Source: Planctomycetota bacterium
GTDB taxonomy: Bacteria; Planctomycetota; Planctomycetia; Gemmatales; Gemmataceae
NCBI GenBank assembly: GCA_016200155.1
Contig: JACQFG010000239.1
Coordinates: forward strand, 1 to 11,878
DNA: 11,878 bases
Reading direction: 5' to 3'
Shown here: positions 6,362 to 11,878 of the stretch, piece after piece
Position numbering within the stretch: position 1 is the stretch's first letter
How the letters are laid out: every line of letters starts with the position of its first letter
The notes under the pieces: model-generated
The model's database searches: none
The model's input: the letters and a program-made list of their open reading frames with translations, nothing else
What the model was told of the DNA's origin: nothing
Program-made: the position numbers and the translations under genes

Positions 6362-6444
6362 AGAATTTGCACATTCGCGTTTTTCGAGCTAGGCTTGCGC
6401 CAGAGGAGAAACTCCCCGTTTCCTTTCGCCCCTCAGGTGGTGCC

Positions 6445-6933
6445 GTGAATCAGTTCGAACAGATCTTGCAGTTGCCGTACGTCTATTTGTGGCTGCCGAT
6501 GCTGGCGTTTGCCCTGGTGGCGGGCGCCGTGTACTGGATGTGGCGTCCGGCGCCGGCCGTTCTGGAACCTGCCGCCCCAACCCCCGCGACGGAAGCGCCG
6601 CCGCTGGCCAAGAAGTCGAAGGACCTGCGCGGCACGTCGCGCCGCCAGGGCAATACCGTCGAGGTCCATGTGGCCGCCCCGGAGAAAAAGAAAGCCCCCG
6701 CCATCGGCAGCGTTCTGGATCGCTCCATGGGCGGCATGCGGCTCGCGCTCTTTCATGAAGTCGATATCGGGTCGGTCGTGTCGATCCGGCCGGTTCACGT
6801 CAACGAGATGGTCCCGTGGGTTGACGTCGAGATCCGCAGCTGCAAGGCGAGCACGGAGATCCCCGGCCAGTTTGAGGTCGGCTGCCAGTATGTGAAGTCG
6901 CCGCCGTATTCGATTCAACTTTTGTTTGGCTGA
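6445..6933 (+). CDS. membrane-anchored PilZ-domain protein (putative c-di-GMP binding)
   Basis: A 162-residue protein with one N-terminal transmembrane helix (about 11-33), a Pro/Ala-rich linker (34-55) and a C-terminal PilZ-like domain. Both parts of the c-di-GMP signature are present: RGTSR (62-66, RxxxR) and DRSMGG (92-97, DxSxxG), followed by the expected beta-strands (VVSIRP, VDVEIRSCKA, FEVGCQYV). PilZ domains bind cyclic di-GMP and pass the signal to motility, secretion or polysaccharide systems. Here the domain would lie on the cytoplasmic face, next to the membrane. I chose GTG at 6445 because AGGTGG lies four bases before it and the protein then begins with a normal membrane anchor. 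The frame stays open back to 6331, but that extension (rich in Arg and Pro) crosses a repeat. The next gene follows 84 bp downstream in the same direction. Confidence 0.72.
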   Translation: MNQFEQILQLPYVYLWLPMLAFALVAGAVYWMWRPAPAVLEPAAPTPATEAPPLAKKSKDLRGTSRRQGNTVEVHVAAPEKKKAPAIGSVLDRSMGGMRLALFHEVDIGSVVSIRPVHVNEMVPWVDVEIRSCKASTEIPGQFEVGCQYVKSPPYSIQLLFG

Positions 6934-6954
6934 GAGATAACCTCAAGACGAGTC

Positions 6955-6992
6955 CGCAGCGCAAGCAAGGGAACACGCTGGCTTGCGCTGCG
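6955..6992 (+). repeat. perfect 12-bp inverted repeat between the PilZ and zinc-ribbon genes
   Basis: CGCAGCGCAAGC (6955-6966) and GCTTGCGCTGCG (6981-6992) are exact complements around a 14-nt loop, 21 nt after the PilZ stop. No T-run follows, so it is not a standard Rho-independent terminator. It may be an mRNA-stabilising or partial-termination hairpin, or a dispersed repeat. It is preceded by CAAGACGAGTCC, which is repeated at 7724-7735. Confidence 0.6.
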
Positions 6993-7017
6993 CATTCGTG
7001 ATCCGGATGGAAAAACC

Positions 7018-7638
7018 ATGTCCCCCGCCAGCGCACCCACGAATGTCGCCGCGCCGCCGGACGCCTGTCCGCGCTGCCAGAAACCGCTGGTCGACCCGAC
7101 CGGCCTGGGGTGGTGCAAGTCGTGCGGCTATTGCCGATCGCTGGCCGAGAGCGAGACGAAAGCAAGCCCGACCGTCGACGCCAAGGCGGCGCCGGGAAAT
7201 CAGCTGACGGCGACCAGCTCGGCCATCGCGCAAGCGCCGACGTGGATCTGGGTGATGTTCGCGGGCATGATCGCGGTTGCGGCCCTCACGGCAGCAATCG
7301 GTTACCTGCTCAAGCTGGCGCCGTTCGAACGCGCCCTGCTGACGACACTGCAAATCGCCGCCGGCCTGGGTGTGATGTTTGTCGGCCAGTTCATCGGCCT
7401 GATGAAGATCGCTCCCGACGAATCGACGCTCAGCTTCAAGGACGCCGTCTTCCCGTTTCGCCTCTACGGCCTGATCTTCAAACGCCTGCCCGAGACGAGT
7501 CTCACGGTGTATCTCGGCGCGTGGGGCATCGCCGCCGCCGTTTCCGCGGCCATCTTCATCGGCGGTCTCGGCCACTGGTTCAACTACTTGCCGGGCCATC
7601 CCAACAATCCTGCCCAAGCAACCAAGTCCGGTCGCTGA
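7018..7638 (+). CDS. zinc-ribbon membrane protein of unknown function
   Basis: I do not recognise a named family. The 206-residue protein has an N-terminal zinc-ribbon-like knuckle pair, CPRC (17-20) and CKSC (33-36) plus Cys39. A low-complexity linker (about 42-72) leads to three likely transmembrane helices (about 76-99, 108-129 and 163-183). Between helices 2 and 3 is a conserved-looking soluble stretch, DAVFPFRLYGLIFKRLPET (142-160). The N-terminal ribbon fits a cytoplasmic metal-binding or protein-contact module joined to a membrane anchor. It lies 84 bp after the PilZ gene on the same strand and could be co-transcribed with it, although a strong hairpin separates them. The ATG at 7018 has a weak GGATGG eight bases upstream. 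A terminator-like hairpin lies 130 bp after its stop. Sure as a gene, unsure of its role. Confidence 0.8.
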   Translation: MSPASAPTNVAAPPDACPRCQKPLVDPTGLGWCKSCGYCRSLAESETKASPTVDAKAAPGNQLTATSSAIAQAPTWIWVMFAGMIAVAALTAAIGYLLKLAPFERALLTTLQIAAGLGVMFVGQFIGLMKIAPDESTLSFKDAVFPFRLYGLIFKRLPETSLTVYLGAWGIAAAVSAAIFIGGLGHWFNYLPGHPNNPAQATKSGR

Positions 7639-7662
7639 GCTGACATTTCGTTGCCACACAAC

Positions 7663-7724
7663 GTAGCGGAACTCGCCAGAGTTCCGGTGCAGCAGAAAGC
7701 CGGAACTCTGGCGAGTTCTGCTAC
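7663..7724. repeat. 25-bp-arm palindrome, GGAACTCGCCAGAGTTCC type
   Basis: Arms 7663-7687 and 7700-7724 match at 24 of 25 positions around a 12-nt loop. The left arm contains GGAACTCGCCAGAGTTCC, itself nearly palindromic. It begins 24 nt after the zinc-ribbon gene stop. I recall similar elements as dispersed repeats in planctomycetes (from memory, unchecked). There is no T-run after it. Confidence 0.75.
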
Positions 7725-7767
7725 AAGACGAGTCCTGCAACGCATTATTAGATTCTTACCTCACAAC

Positions 7768-7794
7768 TTCTCCGCACGCTGCGGAGAACTTTTC
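7768..7794 (+). terminator. Rho-independent terminator-like hairpin
   Basis: TTCTCCGCA (7768-7776) pairs perfectly with TGCGGAGAA (7780-7788) around the 3-nt loop CGC and is followed by ACTTTT. This short, tight stem with a T-run in the plus direction is the best intrinsic-terminator candidate in the window. It would end the PilZ/zinc-ribbon transcript before it runs into the opposing oxygenase gene. The T-run is short (four). Confidence 0.55.
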
Positions 7795-7802
7795 GTCGCC
7801 TT

Positions 7803-7857
7803 AATGTGGCACGACGCTCCGCGTCGTGATTTGCGACGCGGAGCGTCGCACCACATT
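7803..7857. repeat. 24-bp-arm palindrome, GACGCTCCGCGTC type
   Basis: Arms 7803-7826 and 7834-7857 match at 22 of 24 positions around a 7-nt loop. The left arm begins AATGTGGCACGACG and ends in CTCCGCGTCG. It lies 45 bp beyond the stop of the minus-strand oxygenase gene and may help end that transcript. It is the third inverted repeat in this 263-bp convergent gap and is unrelated in sequence to the other two. Confidence 0.75.
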
Positions 7858-7901
7858 GCGGCTCGGCCGCGTTAAGACAAAGCCGCGATCTGAAATGTGC
7901 A

Positions 7902-8738
7902 TCATGTCGGTCCCAACTCTTCAATCACATGCCCCGCCGGATACGACGGATGTCCCATCTCGGTGCGCAGCCGCGGCTTCTTGCGTGGCGGCAGCCAGCC
8001 CGACAGCCAGCCGCGCAGCTTCAACGTACAGCGTACCATCCAGCGTGTGATGCCCCACGGCCGGGGAAAGCCGAACGCCGTGATCAGCGTGTCGTCCATG
8101 ATCGCGTAGATGGCCCGGCGTCCGATCGGACGGGTGATGCGCGGAAACCAGCTCAAAAACAGATCGCGCGTGATGCCGCCGATGCGCTGGTTGGCGTCGG
8201 TGTAGCGAAAGTTGTTGCGCTCATAATCGATGTTGAATTTTTCGAACGCCTCATACTCGGCGGGAATGTCCTTGATGTTCATGCGCTGGCCGACCTCGCG
8301 CCAGAATTGGAACATGGCGTGCCGTTCCTGGTCGCACATCAGCCGCCAGCCGAAGTTGGCGTTCCAGCGAATCGGCTCGAAGACAAAGGTGGACAGCACG
8401 TAGAGGAGATCCTCGTTGACGATCTGAAAGCGGTTGTGGATCTGGTTCATGCGCCGCAGCGCTCGTTTGCCGCGGTCGCTGTCGTAGCCCCATTCCATCA
8501 GCTCGCTGACGATGAGATCGGTATCGTCATAGCGCTTCTGCGGCCGAGCCGCGAACTCGCCCGTCTTGTCGAGCAAGCCGGAGATGTTCGGCACGCAATA
8601 AGTGCGATAGAGCGCGAACTCGAGGGCACGCGTCGTGTCGAACGGGAACTCGAAGCAGGTGCTGAGGAACACGATGCGCAGGTGATCCTTGAGCGGATCG
8701 AGCGTCTTGATTTCGTTGAGGATGGCGTAACGGGACAT
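7902..8738 (-). CDS. MpaB/rubber-oxygenase (DUF2236) family protein
   Basis: A 278-residue protein of the DUF2236 family (ER-bound oxygenase MpaB / latex-clearing Lcp-type catalytic domain), predicted haem-dependent oxygenases. Recognisable family features are RALEFALYRTYCVPNISGLL (37-56), then RMNQIHNRF (96-104) with His101 at the conserved family histidine position. After these come NEDLLYVLSTFVFEPIRW (108-125), the block EVGQRMNIKDIPAEYEAFEKF (148-168) and FLSWFPRITRPIGRRAIY. No signal peptide or clear transmembrane segment is seen, so it may be cytoplasmic or peripheral. The ATG is firmly set by AAGGAGGT five bases upstream (8744-8751), the best Shine-Dalgarno in the window. It is transcribed divergently from the DUF1549 gene and convergently with the zinc-ribbon gene, with no operon partner. 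The substrate is unknown; many bacterial members are uncharacterised, so polyisoprene cleavage should not be assumed. Confidence 0.78.
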   Translation of the reverse strand: MSRYAILNEIKTLDPLKDHLRIVFLSTCFEFPFDTTRALEFALYRTYCVPNISGLLDKTGEFAARPQKRYDDTDLIVSELMEWGYDSDRGKRALRRMNQIHNRFQIVNEDLLYVLSTFVFEPIRWNANFGWRLMCDQERHAMFQFWREVGQRMNIKDIPAEYEAFEKFNIDYERNNFRYTDANQRIGGITRDLFLSWFPRITRPIGRRAIYAIMDDTLITAFGFPRPWGITRWMVRCTLKLRGWLSGWLPPRKKPRLRTEMGHPSYPAGHVIEELGPT

Positions 8739-8743
8739 GCGGA

Positions 8744-8751
8744 ACCTCCTT
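8744..8751 (-). promoter_or_regulatory. consensus Shine-Dalgarno of the MpaB-family gene
   Basis: On the minus strand AAGGAGGT stands five bases before the ATG at 8738. Most other genes in this window have weaker sites, which suggests efficient translation of this oxygenase. It also rules out later in-frame starts. Confidence 0.8.
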
Positions 8752-8756
8752 GTCTT

Positions 8757-8801
8757 CGTTTAGCGCCCGCGCAAACCGGCAGAACACGCGGGCGCTAAAC
8801 G
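8757..8801. repeat. palindrome, GCGCTAAACG family, copy 3
   Basis: Arms 8757-8771 and 8787-8801 are perfect 15-bp inverted copies around a 15-nt loop. They share TTTAGCG/CGCTAAACG with copies 1 and 2, but the inner part is CCCGCG/CGCGGG and the loop is longer. It lies in the 111-bp divergent gap between the oxygenase and DUF1549 genes, 8 bp upstream of the extended -10 of the latter. Here it is in a promoter region rather than after a stop codon, so it is not just a terminator. Confidence 0.8.
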
Positions 8802-8809
8802 GGAACCTC

Positions 8810-8818
8810 TGGTATAAT
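8810..8818 (+). promoter_or_regulatory. extended -10 promoter of the DUF1549/DUF1553 gene
   Basis: TGGTATAAT has a perfect TATAAT (8813-8818) with the upstream TG of extended -10 promoters. Transcription would begin near 8825, about 25 nt before the start codon. No good -35 lies at the expected distance, because that region is the right arm of the palindrome at 8757-8801. Confidence 0.6.
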
Positions 8819-8849
8819 ATCGCAGCCCCCGCGTTTATCGAGGTGTCCC

Positions 8850-10481
8850 ATGACCCCGCAACTCCTCGGCCTCGCGATCTTGTTCGGACAGCCCGCCCCC
8901 GCCGATCCATCGGCATTCATCAACCAGGAACTGGCGAAGAGCTGGCAGACCGAGAAACTGACGCCCGCCGACAACGCCGACGACCGCACGTTTCAGCGCC
9001 GCGCATCGCTCGACTTGATCGGCCGCATTCCGACGCTTGAGGAGCAACAGGCGTACCTGAAGGACCCCGACAAGCATCGGCGCAAGCTGCTCATCGACCG
9101 CCTGCTGGCTCACGACGACTTTCCCCGCCACTGGGGCAATATCTGGACCGATTGGCTCCTGGGCGCCGCCGGCGACCGCAAGGCCCGAACCGCGTTCCAC
9201 GAATGGATGGCGGCTCATTTCGCTCGCAACGGTTCGCACAAGGAACTCGCCGAAAGCGTGTTGCTCGTCAAGGGCGCTCTTTACAACAACCCCGCCGGCC
9301 ATTTTCTCTCCGTCCATCGCGGCCAGCCGATTCCAGCCAAGGAATGGGAAAAACTCGGGCAGTACGACATGTTCCCGGCCACGGCCAAAACCTTTCGCAT
9401 CTTTCACGCGCGCCGGCTGGAATGCGTCCAGTGCCACGATCATGCTTTCGACGACTTTTTTCGCCAGCATCATTTTCATGCCGCGAACCTCTTTTTTCGC
9501 CAAGTCGGATTCACACGCAAGCGTGCCCCGAACAACGAATTCACCGAACACATCAGCGACGATCCGCAGCTCAACAAATCCGGCCTGCTGCCCATGGAGC
9601 GCCGCAACGGCATTATCGCGTTCACCCGGCCGCGCTTTCTCGACGGCGACGTCTGGAAGCCCGACATGAAGCAGACGCGCCGCGAATTCTTCACCGAACG
9701 CCTCGTCAAGCATCCGCAGTTCGCGCGGGCGCACGTCAATTTCCTGTGGGCCCACTTTTTCGGCCACGGCCTGACGCAGACGGCGGACTTCGACGACATG
9801 ATCGCCGATAACCCCGTCGTGCATCCGAAGGTCATGGATCGCCTCGCTGCCGAGTTCGTCAAGAGCGGCTACGATTCACGGGCCCTGATGCGCTGGATCT
9901 GCAACAGCGACGCCTATGGCCGCAGCAGTGTCGCCAACAAGACCAACGCCGGCGCCGATAAGGTCGTGTACTTTTCGCGGATGCAAACTCGGCCGTTGAC
10001 CAGGCCGCAACTCGTGGAGTCGCTGGTCGTCGTGTTCACGATGGAGAACTACGTCAAGCGGCGCGACAAGCTGCGCACGGAGTTCTTTGCGGAGTTGCCG
10101 CCGCTCGTCCGTCAGGAGGTGAATCACTGCGAGGTCGAGCCGCTCAACCCGCGCGGCGAGCTGTCGATTCCGCAGGCGCTGTGGCTCAACAACGGCACCG
10201 TCTGGCAACGCGAAGCGAGCGCGCCGGACAGCACGATCGCCAAGCTGCTCAAGAAGGTCGGCGGGCCGGCGCAGAAGAACATGCCCAAATTCATCGAGGA
10301 AATCTATCCGGTCGTGTATTGCCGGTCGGCGACGCCCAAGGAGGTCAACCTGCTCCTGCGTCATGCCGAGCAGATGGTGGGACGCTCGCCGCAGAAAAAC
10401 ACCCCGCAATTCTGGCGGAACCTGTGCGAGGACATCTTCTGGGCGATGACGAACAGCGCGGAGTTTTCGCTGCAGCATTGA
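8850..10481 (+). CDS. DUF1549/DUF1553 planctomycete protein with CxxCH motif
   Basis: A 543-residue protein typical of Planctomycetota; function unknown, often encoded next to a DUF1501 protein and sometimes fused to cytochrome-c-like domains. The DUF1549 part (about 20-220) shows RRASLDLIGRIPT (50-62) and ends with ECVQCHDHAF. Cys192, Cys195 and His196 there form the CxxCH seen across the family, which is also the haem-c attachment motif. The DUF1553 part (about 275-540) shows RREFFTERLVKHPQFARAHVNFLWAHFFGHGL (278-309), ICNSDAYGRSS (350-360), RPLTRPQLVESL and DIFWAMTNSAEFSLQH at the C-terminus. A short hydrophobic N-terminus (LLGLAILFGQPAPA) may be an export signal. At 543 residues it is shorter than many relatives (700-1000), which carry an extra N-terminal cytochrome-like domain. 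AGGTG (8841-8845) supports the ATG. DUF1501 follows after 258 bp. It is probably exported and may act with DUF1501 on the cell surface (inference). Confidence 0.93.
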   Translation: MTPQLLGLAILFGQPAPADPSAFINQELAKSWQTEKLTPADNADDRTFQRRASLDLIGRIPTLEEQQAYLKDPDKHRRKLLIDRLLAHDDFPRHWGNIWTDWLLGAAGDRKARTAFHEWMAAHFARNGSHKELAESVLLVKGALYNNPAGHFLSVHRGQPIPAKEWEKLGQYDMFPATAKTFRIFHARRLECVQCHDHAFDDFFRQHHFHAANLFFRQVGFTRKRAPNNEFTEHISDDPQLNKSGLLPMERRNGIIAFTRPRFLDGDVWKPDMKQTRREFFTERLVKHPQFARAHVNFLWAHFFGHGLTQTADFDDMIADNPVVHPKVMDRLAAEFVKSGYDSRALMRWICNSDAYGRSSVANKTNAGADKVVYFSRMQTRPLTRPQLVESLVVVFTMENYVKRRDKLRTEFFAELPPLVRQEVNHCEVEPLNPRGELSIPQALWLNNGTVWQREASAPDSTIAKLLKKVGGPAQKNMPKFIEEIYPVVYCRSATPKEVNLLLRHAEQMVGRSPQKNTPQFWRNLCEDIFWAMTNSAEFSLQH

Positions 10482-10488
10482 CTTCGTT

Positions 10489-10538
10489 AGCCGGATACGC
10501 AAGCGATGGCGTCATTCGGCAGTCCGTCGCTTGTGCGT
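10489..10538. repeat. imperfect inverted repeat after the DUF1549 gene
   Basis: ACGCAAGCGATGG (10497-10509) faces CCGTCGCTTGTGCGT (10524-10538), complementary with a two-base bulge and one wobble, starting 15 nt past the stop. It may end or stabilise the DUF1549 message. Its first 22 bases (AGCCGGATACGCAAGCGATG...) resemble the repeat at 6340-6361. Confidence 0.45.
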
Positions 10539-10594
10539 CACTGTACAGATTTCCAAAAAATTCACGAAATATTTGCACTTTCGCGAAACGATAA

Positions 10595-10623
10595 TTGACA
10601 GGAGCGCAAGATTCGCTTAATCT
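10595..10623 (+). promoter_or_regulatory. sigma70-type promoter for the DUF1501 gene
   Basis: A perfect TTGACA (10595-10600) is followed after 17 nt by TAATCT (10618-10623). Transcription near 10630 would give a leader of about 110 nt before the ATG at 10740. The local sequence is A+T-rich (10545-10625), unlike the rest of the window. So DUF1501 can be expressed independently of the DUF1549 gene upstream. Confidence 0.65.
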
Positions 10624-10739
10624 TTCATTAGTCGCCCCATCCGGTATCCGCGTTGCCGAGGTCCGCGCGCTCGCCTATCCTACCTTGAGCGTGCTCCGAC
10701 GGCAGTTCTGTCCTACCTTTAGGAATTGGGGGGTTAGTC

Positions 10740-11878
10740 ATGTTGAACCTGTTCTCGAACCGTAAAGCCGGGCAGTGCGATGGCACGACTCGGCGCGACT
10801 TCATCAAGGCCGGCGTGCTCGGCATGGGCGCGCTGACGCTGTCCGACCTGCTGCGCTTCCGCGCTCAGGCGACCGCGCAAGGCCGGCCGACGCGCAACAC
10901 CTCCGTCGTTTGGCTCTGGCTTGGCGGCGGCCCGACCCACGTTGAAACGTTCGATCCGAAAATGTCCGCCCCGATGGAATTCCGCAGCACCGTCGGCGCC
11001 GTCCAGACCAACGTCACCGGCATCGAGCTCGGCGGCGTCTTCCCGAAGATGGCCCGCGTCGCCGACAAGATGGCATTCGTCCGCTCCTTCGCCCACCGCA
11101 ACTCCGGCCACGGCGGCGGCACGCACTGGGTCATGACCGGCTACGACTACCCGCCCGCCGACAACGGCATGGGCCAGGTCAAGCCCGGCTTCGGCTCCAT
11201 CCTCTCGCGCCATCGCGGGCCCAACAACAGCCAGACCGGCCTGCCCACCTACGTCCGCATCGGCGGCATCCTCGGCGACGGCCCCAGCTGGCTTGGCTCG
11301 GCCTACGCTCCGTTCGACACCGCCGGCAACGCTCGCAACAACATGAACCTCCAGGTTCCGATCGAACGCCTCAACGATCGCCGCAGCTTGCTGCACAGCT
11401 TCGACACCATGAACCGCGACGCCGACCGCACCGGCCTGATGCAGGGCCTCGACGCCTTCGAAACCCAGGCGTTCGATCTCTTGCAGAGCCGGGCGCGCGA
11501 GGTGTTCGACGTCACCCGCGAAGATCCGCGCACCCTCGACATGTACGGCACCAACGGCCTGGCCCGCCAGCTGCTGACGGCCCGCCGTCTGTGCGAGGCC
11601 GGCGTCGGCTTCGTCACCCTGCAATACGGCGGTTGGGACATGCACGGGCAGATCGCCCAGTCGATGCGGCAAACCGCGCCGGCGCTCGATCAGGCCGTCA
11701 GCGCCTTCGTCCAGGATATCAACCAGCGCGGCTTGCAGGACGACATCCTCTTGGTCATCAGCGGCGAGTTCGGCCGTACGCCGCGCGTCAACGGCAGCGC
11801 CGGCCGCGACCACTGGGCCCCGCTGTCCACGCTCGCTCTGGCGGGCGGCGGCCTCAAGATGGGCCAGGTCGTCGGCGA
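10740..11878 (+). CDS. DUF1501 family protein, Tat-exported, 3' end outside window
   Basis: Open from ATG at 10740 to the window edge: 379 codons without a stop, of the 430-480 usual for the family. The N-terminus carries a twin-arginine motif TTRRDFIKAG (16-25) followed by a hydrophobic stretch (GVLGMGALTLSDLL), so it should be exported folded by Tat. DUF1501 belongs to the alkaline-phosphatase/sulfatase-like fold. Its hallmarks are visible: WLWLGGGPTHVETFDPK (58-74), RSFAHRNSGHGGGTHWVMTG (115-134), FVTLQYGGWDMHG (291-303), SGEFGRTPRVN (341-351) and GRDHW (355-359). The Asp/His residues in these blocks suggest metal binding, as in the alkaline phosphatase fold. The true substrate is unknown. 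It pairs with the upstream DUF1549/DUF1553 gene, as is common in planctomycetes. It has its own promoter (10595-10623), and the leader has AGGAA (10721-10725) and a G-run before the start but no close consensus Shine-Dalgarno. Confidence 0.93.
   Translation, partial: MLNLFSNRKAGQCDGTTRRDFIKAGVLGMGALTLSDLLRFRAQATAQGRPTRNTSVVWLWLGGGPTHVETFDPKMSAPMEFRSTVGAVQTNVTGIELGGVFPKMARVADKMAFVRSFAHRNSGHGGGTHWVMTGYDYPPADNGMGQVKPGFGSILSRHRGPNNSQTGLPTYVRIGGILGDGPSWLGSAYAPFDTAGNARNNMNLQVPIERLNDRRSLLHSFDTMNRDADRTGLMQGLDAFETQAFDLLQSRAREVFDVTREDPRTLDMYGTNGLARQLLTARRLCEAGVGFVTLQYGGWDMHGQIAQSMRQTAPALDQAVSAFVQDINQRGLQDDILLVISGEFGRTPRVNGSAGRDHWAPLSTLALAGGGLKMGQVVG

Noticed and set aside
6367..6395. Promoter TTGCAC-17-TAGGCT before the PilZ gene
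   Set aside because: Spacing is right, but both hexamers match consensus at only three of six positions; too weak to list.
6331..6444. N-terminal extension of the PilZ protein from the ATG at 6331
   Set aside because: The extension is Arg/Pro-rich, crosses a dispersed repeat and would put 38 residues before the membrane anchor. The GTG at 6445 has a good Shine-Dalgarno.
8835..9824. 329-codon minus-strand open frame
   Set aside because: Antisense shadow of the DUF1549/DUF1553 gene; no family features.
10734..11813. 359-codon minus-strand open frame at the window end
   Set aside because: Antisense to DUF1501, whose plus-strand frame shows a Tat signal and all family motifs; the minus frame is Ala/Val/Gly/Asp-rich and featureless.

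Overview
The window looks like chromosomal DNA from a planctomycete, most likely a Gemmata-type lineage. The evidence is the high G+C content, a DUF1549/DUF1553 protein beside a Tat-exported DUF1501 protein (a pairing typical of Planctomycetota), an MpaB-family oxygenase, and many palindromic intergenic repeats. I see no rRNA, tRNA, CRISPR array, phage gene or transposase. The clade call is inference from gene content.

Layout: (1) 19-2169, minus: a short SecA-family ATPase that keeps the motor motifs but lacks the C-terminal third of a normal SecA. (2) 2170-3186: about 1 kb without a large gene. It holds a secA promoter candidate, a 31-bp-arm palindrome, a 9-bp minisatellite, and a well-formed promoter followed by a roughly 200-nt leader. 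The leader contains an 18-codon, cysteine-rich upstream ORF with a strong Shine-Dalgarno. (3) 3187-4128: serine O-acetyltransferase (cysE). (4) 4327-5710: a SulP anion transporter broken by an internal deletion plus frameshift, bracketed by two near-identical 56-bp palindromes. (5) 5771-6319, minus: a DJ-1/PfpI protein. (6) 6445-6933 and 7018-7638: a membrane-anchored PilZ protein and a zinc-ribbon membrane protein, probably co-oriented partners. (7) 7639-7901: three consecutive inverted repeats, one terminator-like, between convergent genes. (8) 7902-8738, minus: an MpaB/DUF2236 oxygenase. (9) 8850-10481 and 10740-end: DUF1549/DUF1553 and DUF1501 genes, the latter cut by the window end and with its own promoter candidate.

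The most interesting signal is the leader of cysE. A candidate promoter (TTGACG, 17 nt, TATGAT) is followed by a GTG-started mini-ORF encoding MLTHTVCCRCTCRSAFAG, with four Cys among six consecutive codons, a hairpin over its last codons and a second hairpin after its stop. This is the expected architecture of a cysteine-sensing leader peptide. cysE makes the O-acetylserine acceptor for sulfide and SulP proteins can import sulfate, so cysE and sulP may be remnants of one sulfur-assimilation locus. The sulP copy here does not look functional as sequenced.

A second theme is repeats. A palindrome built on GCGCTAAACG occurs at 4133-4188, 5712-5767 and 8757-8801, with half-sites at 1-9 and 3158-3167. 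It always lies between genes and often directly after a stop codon.
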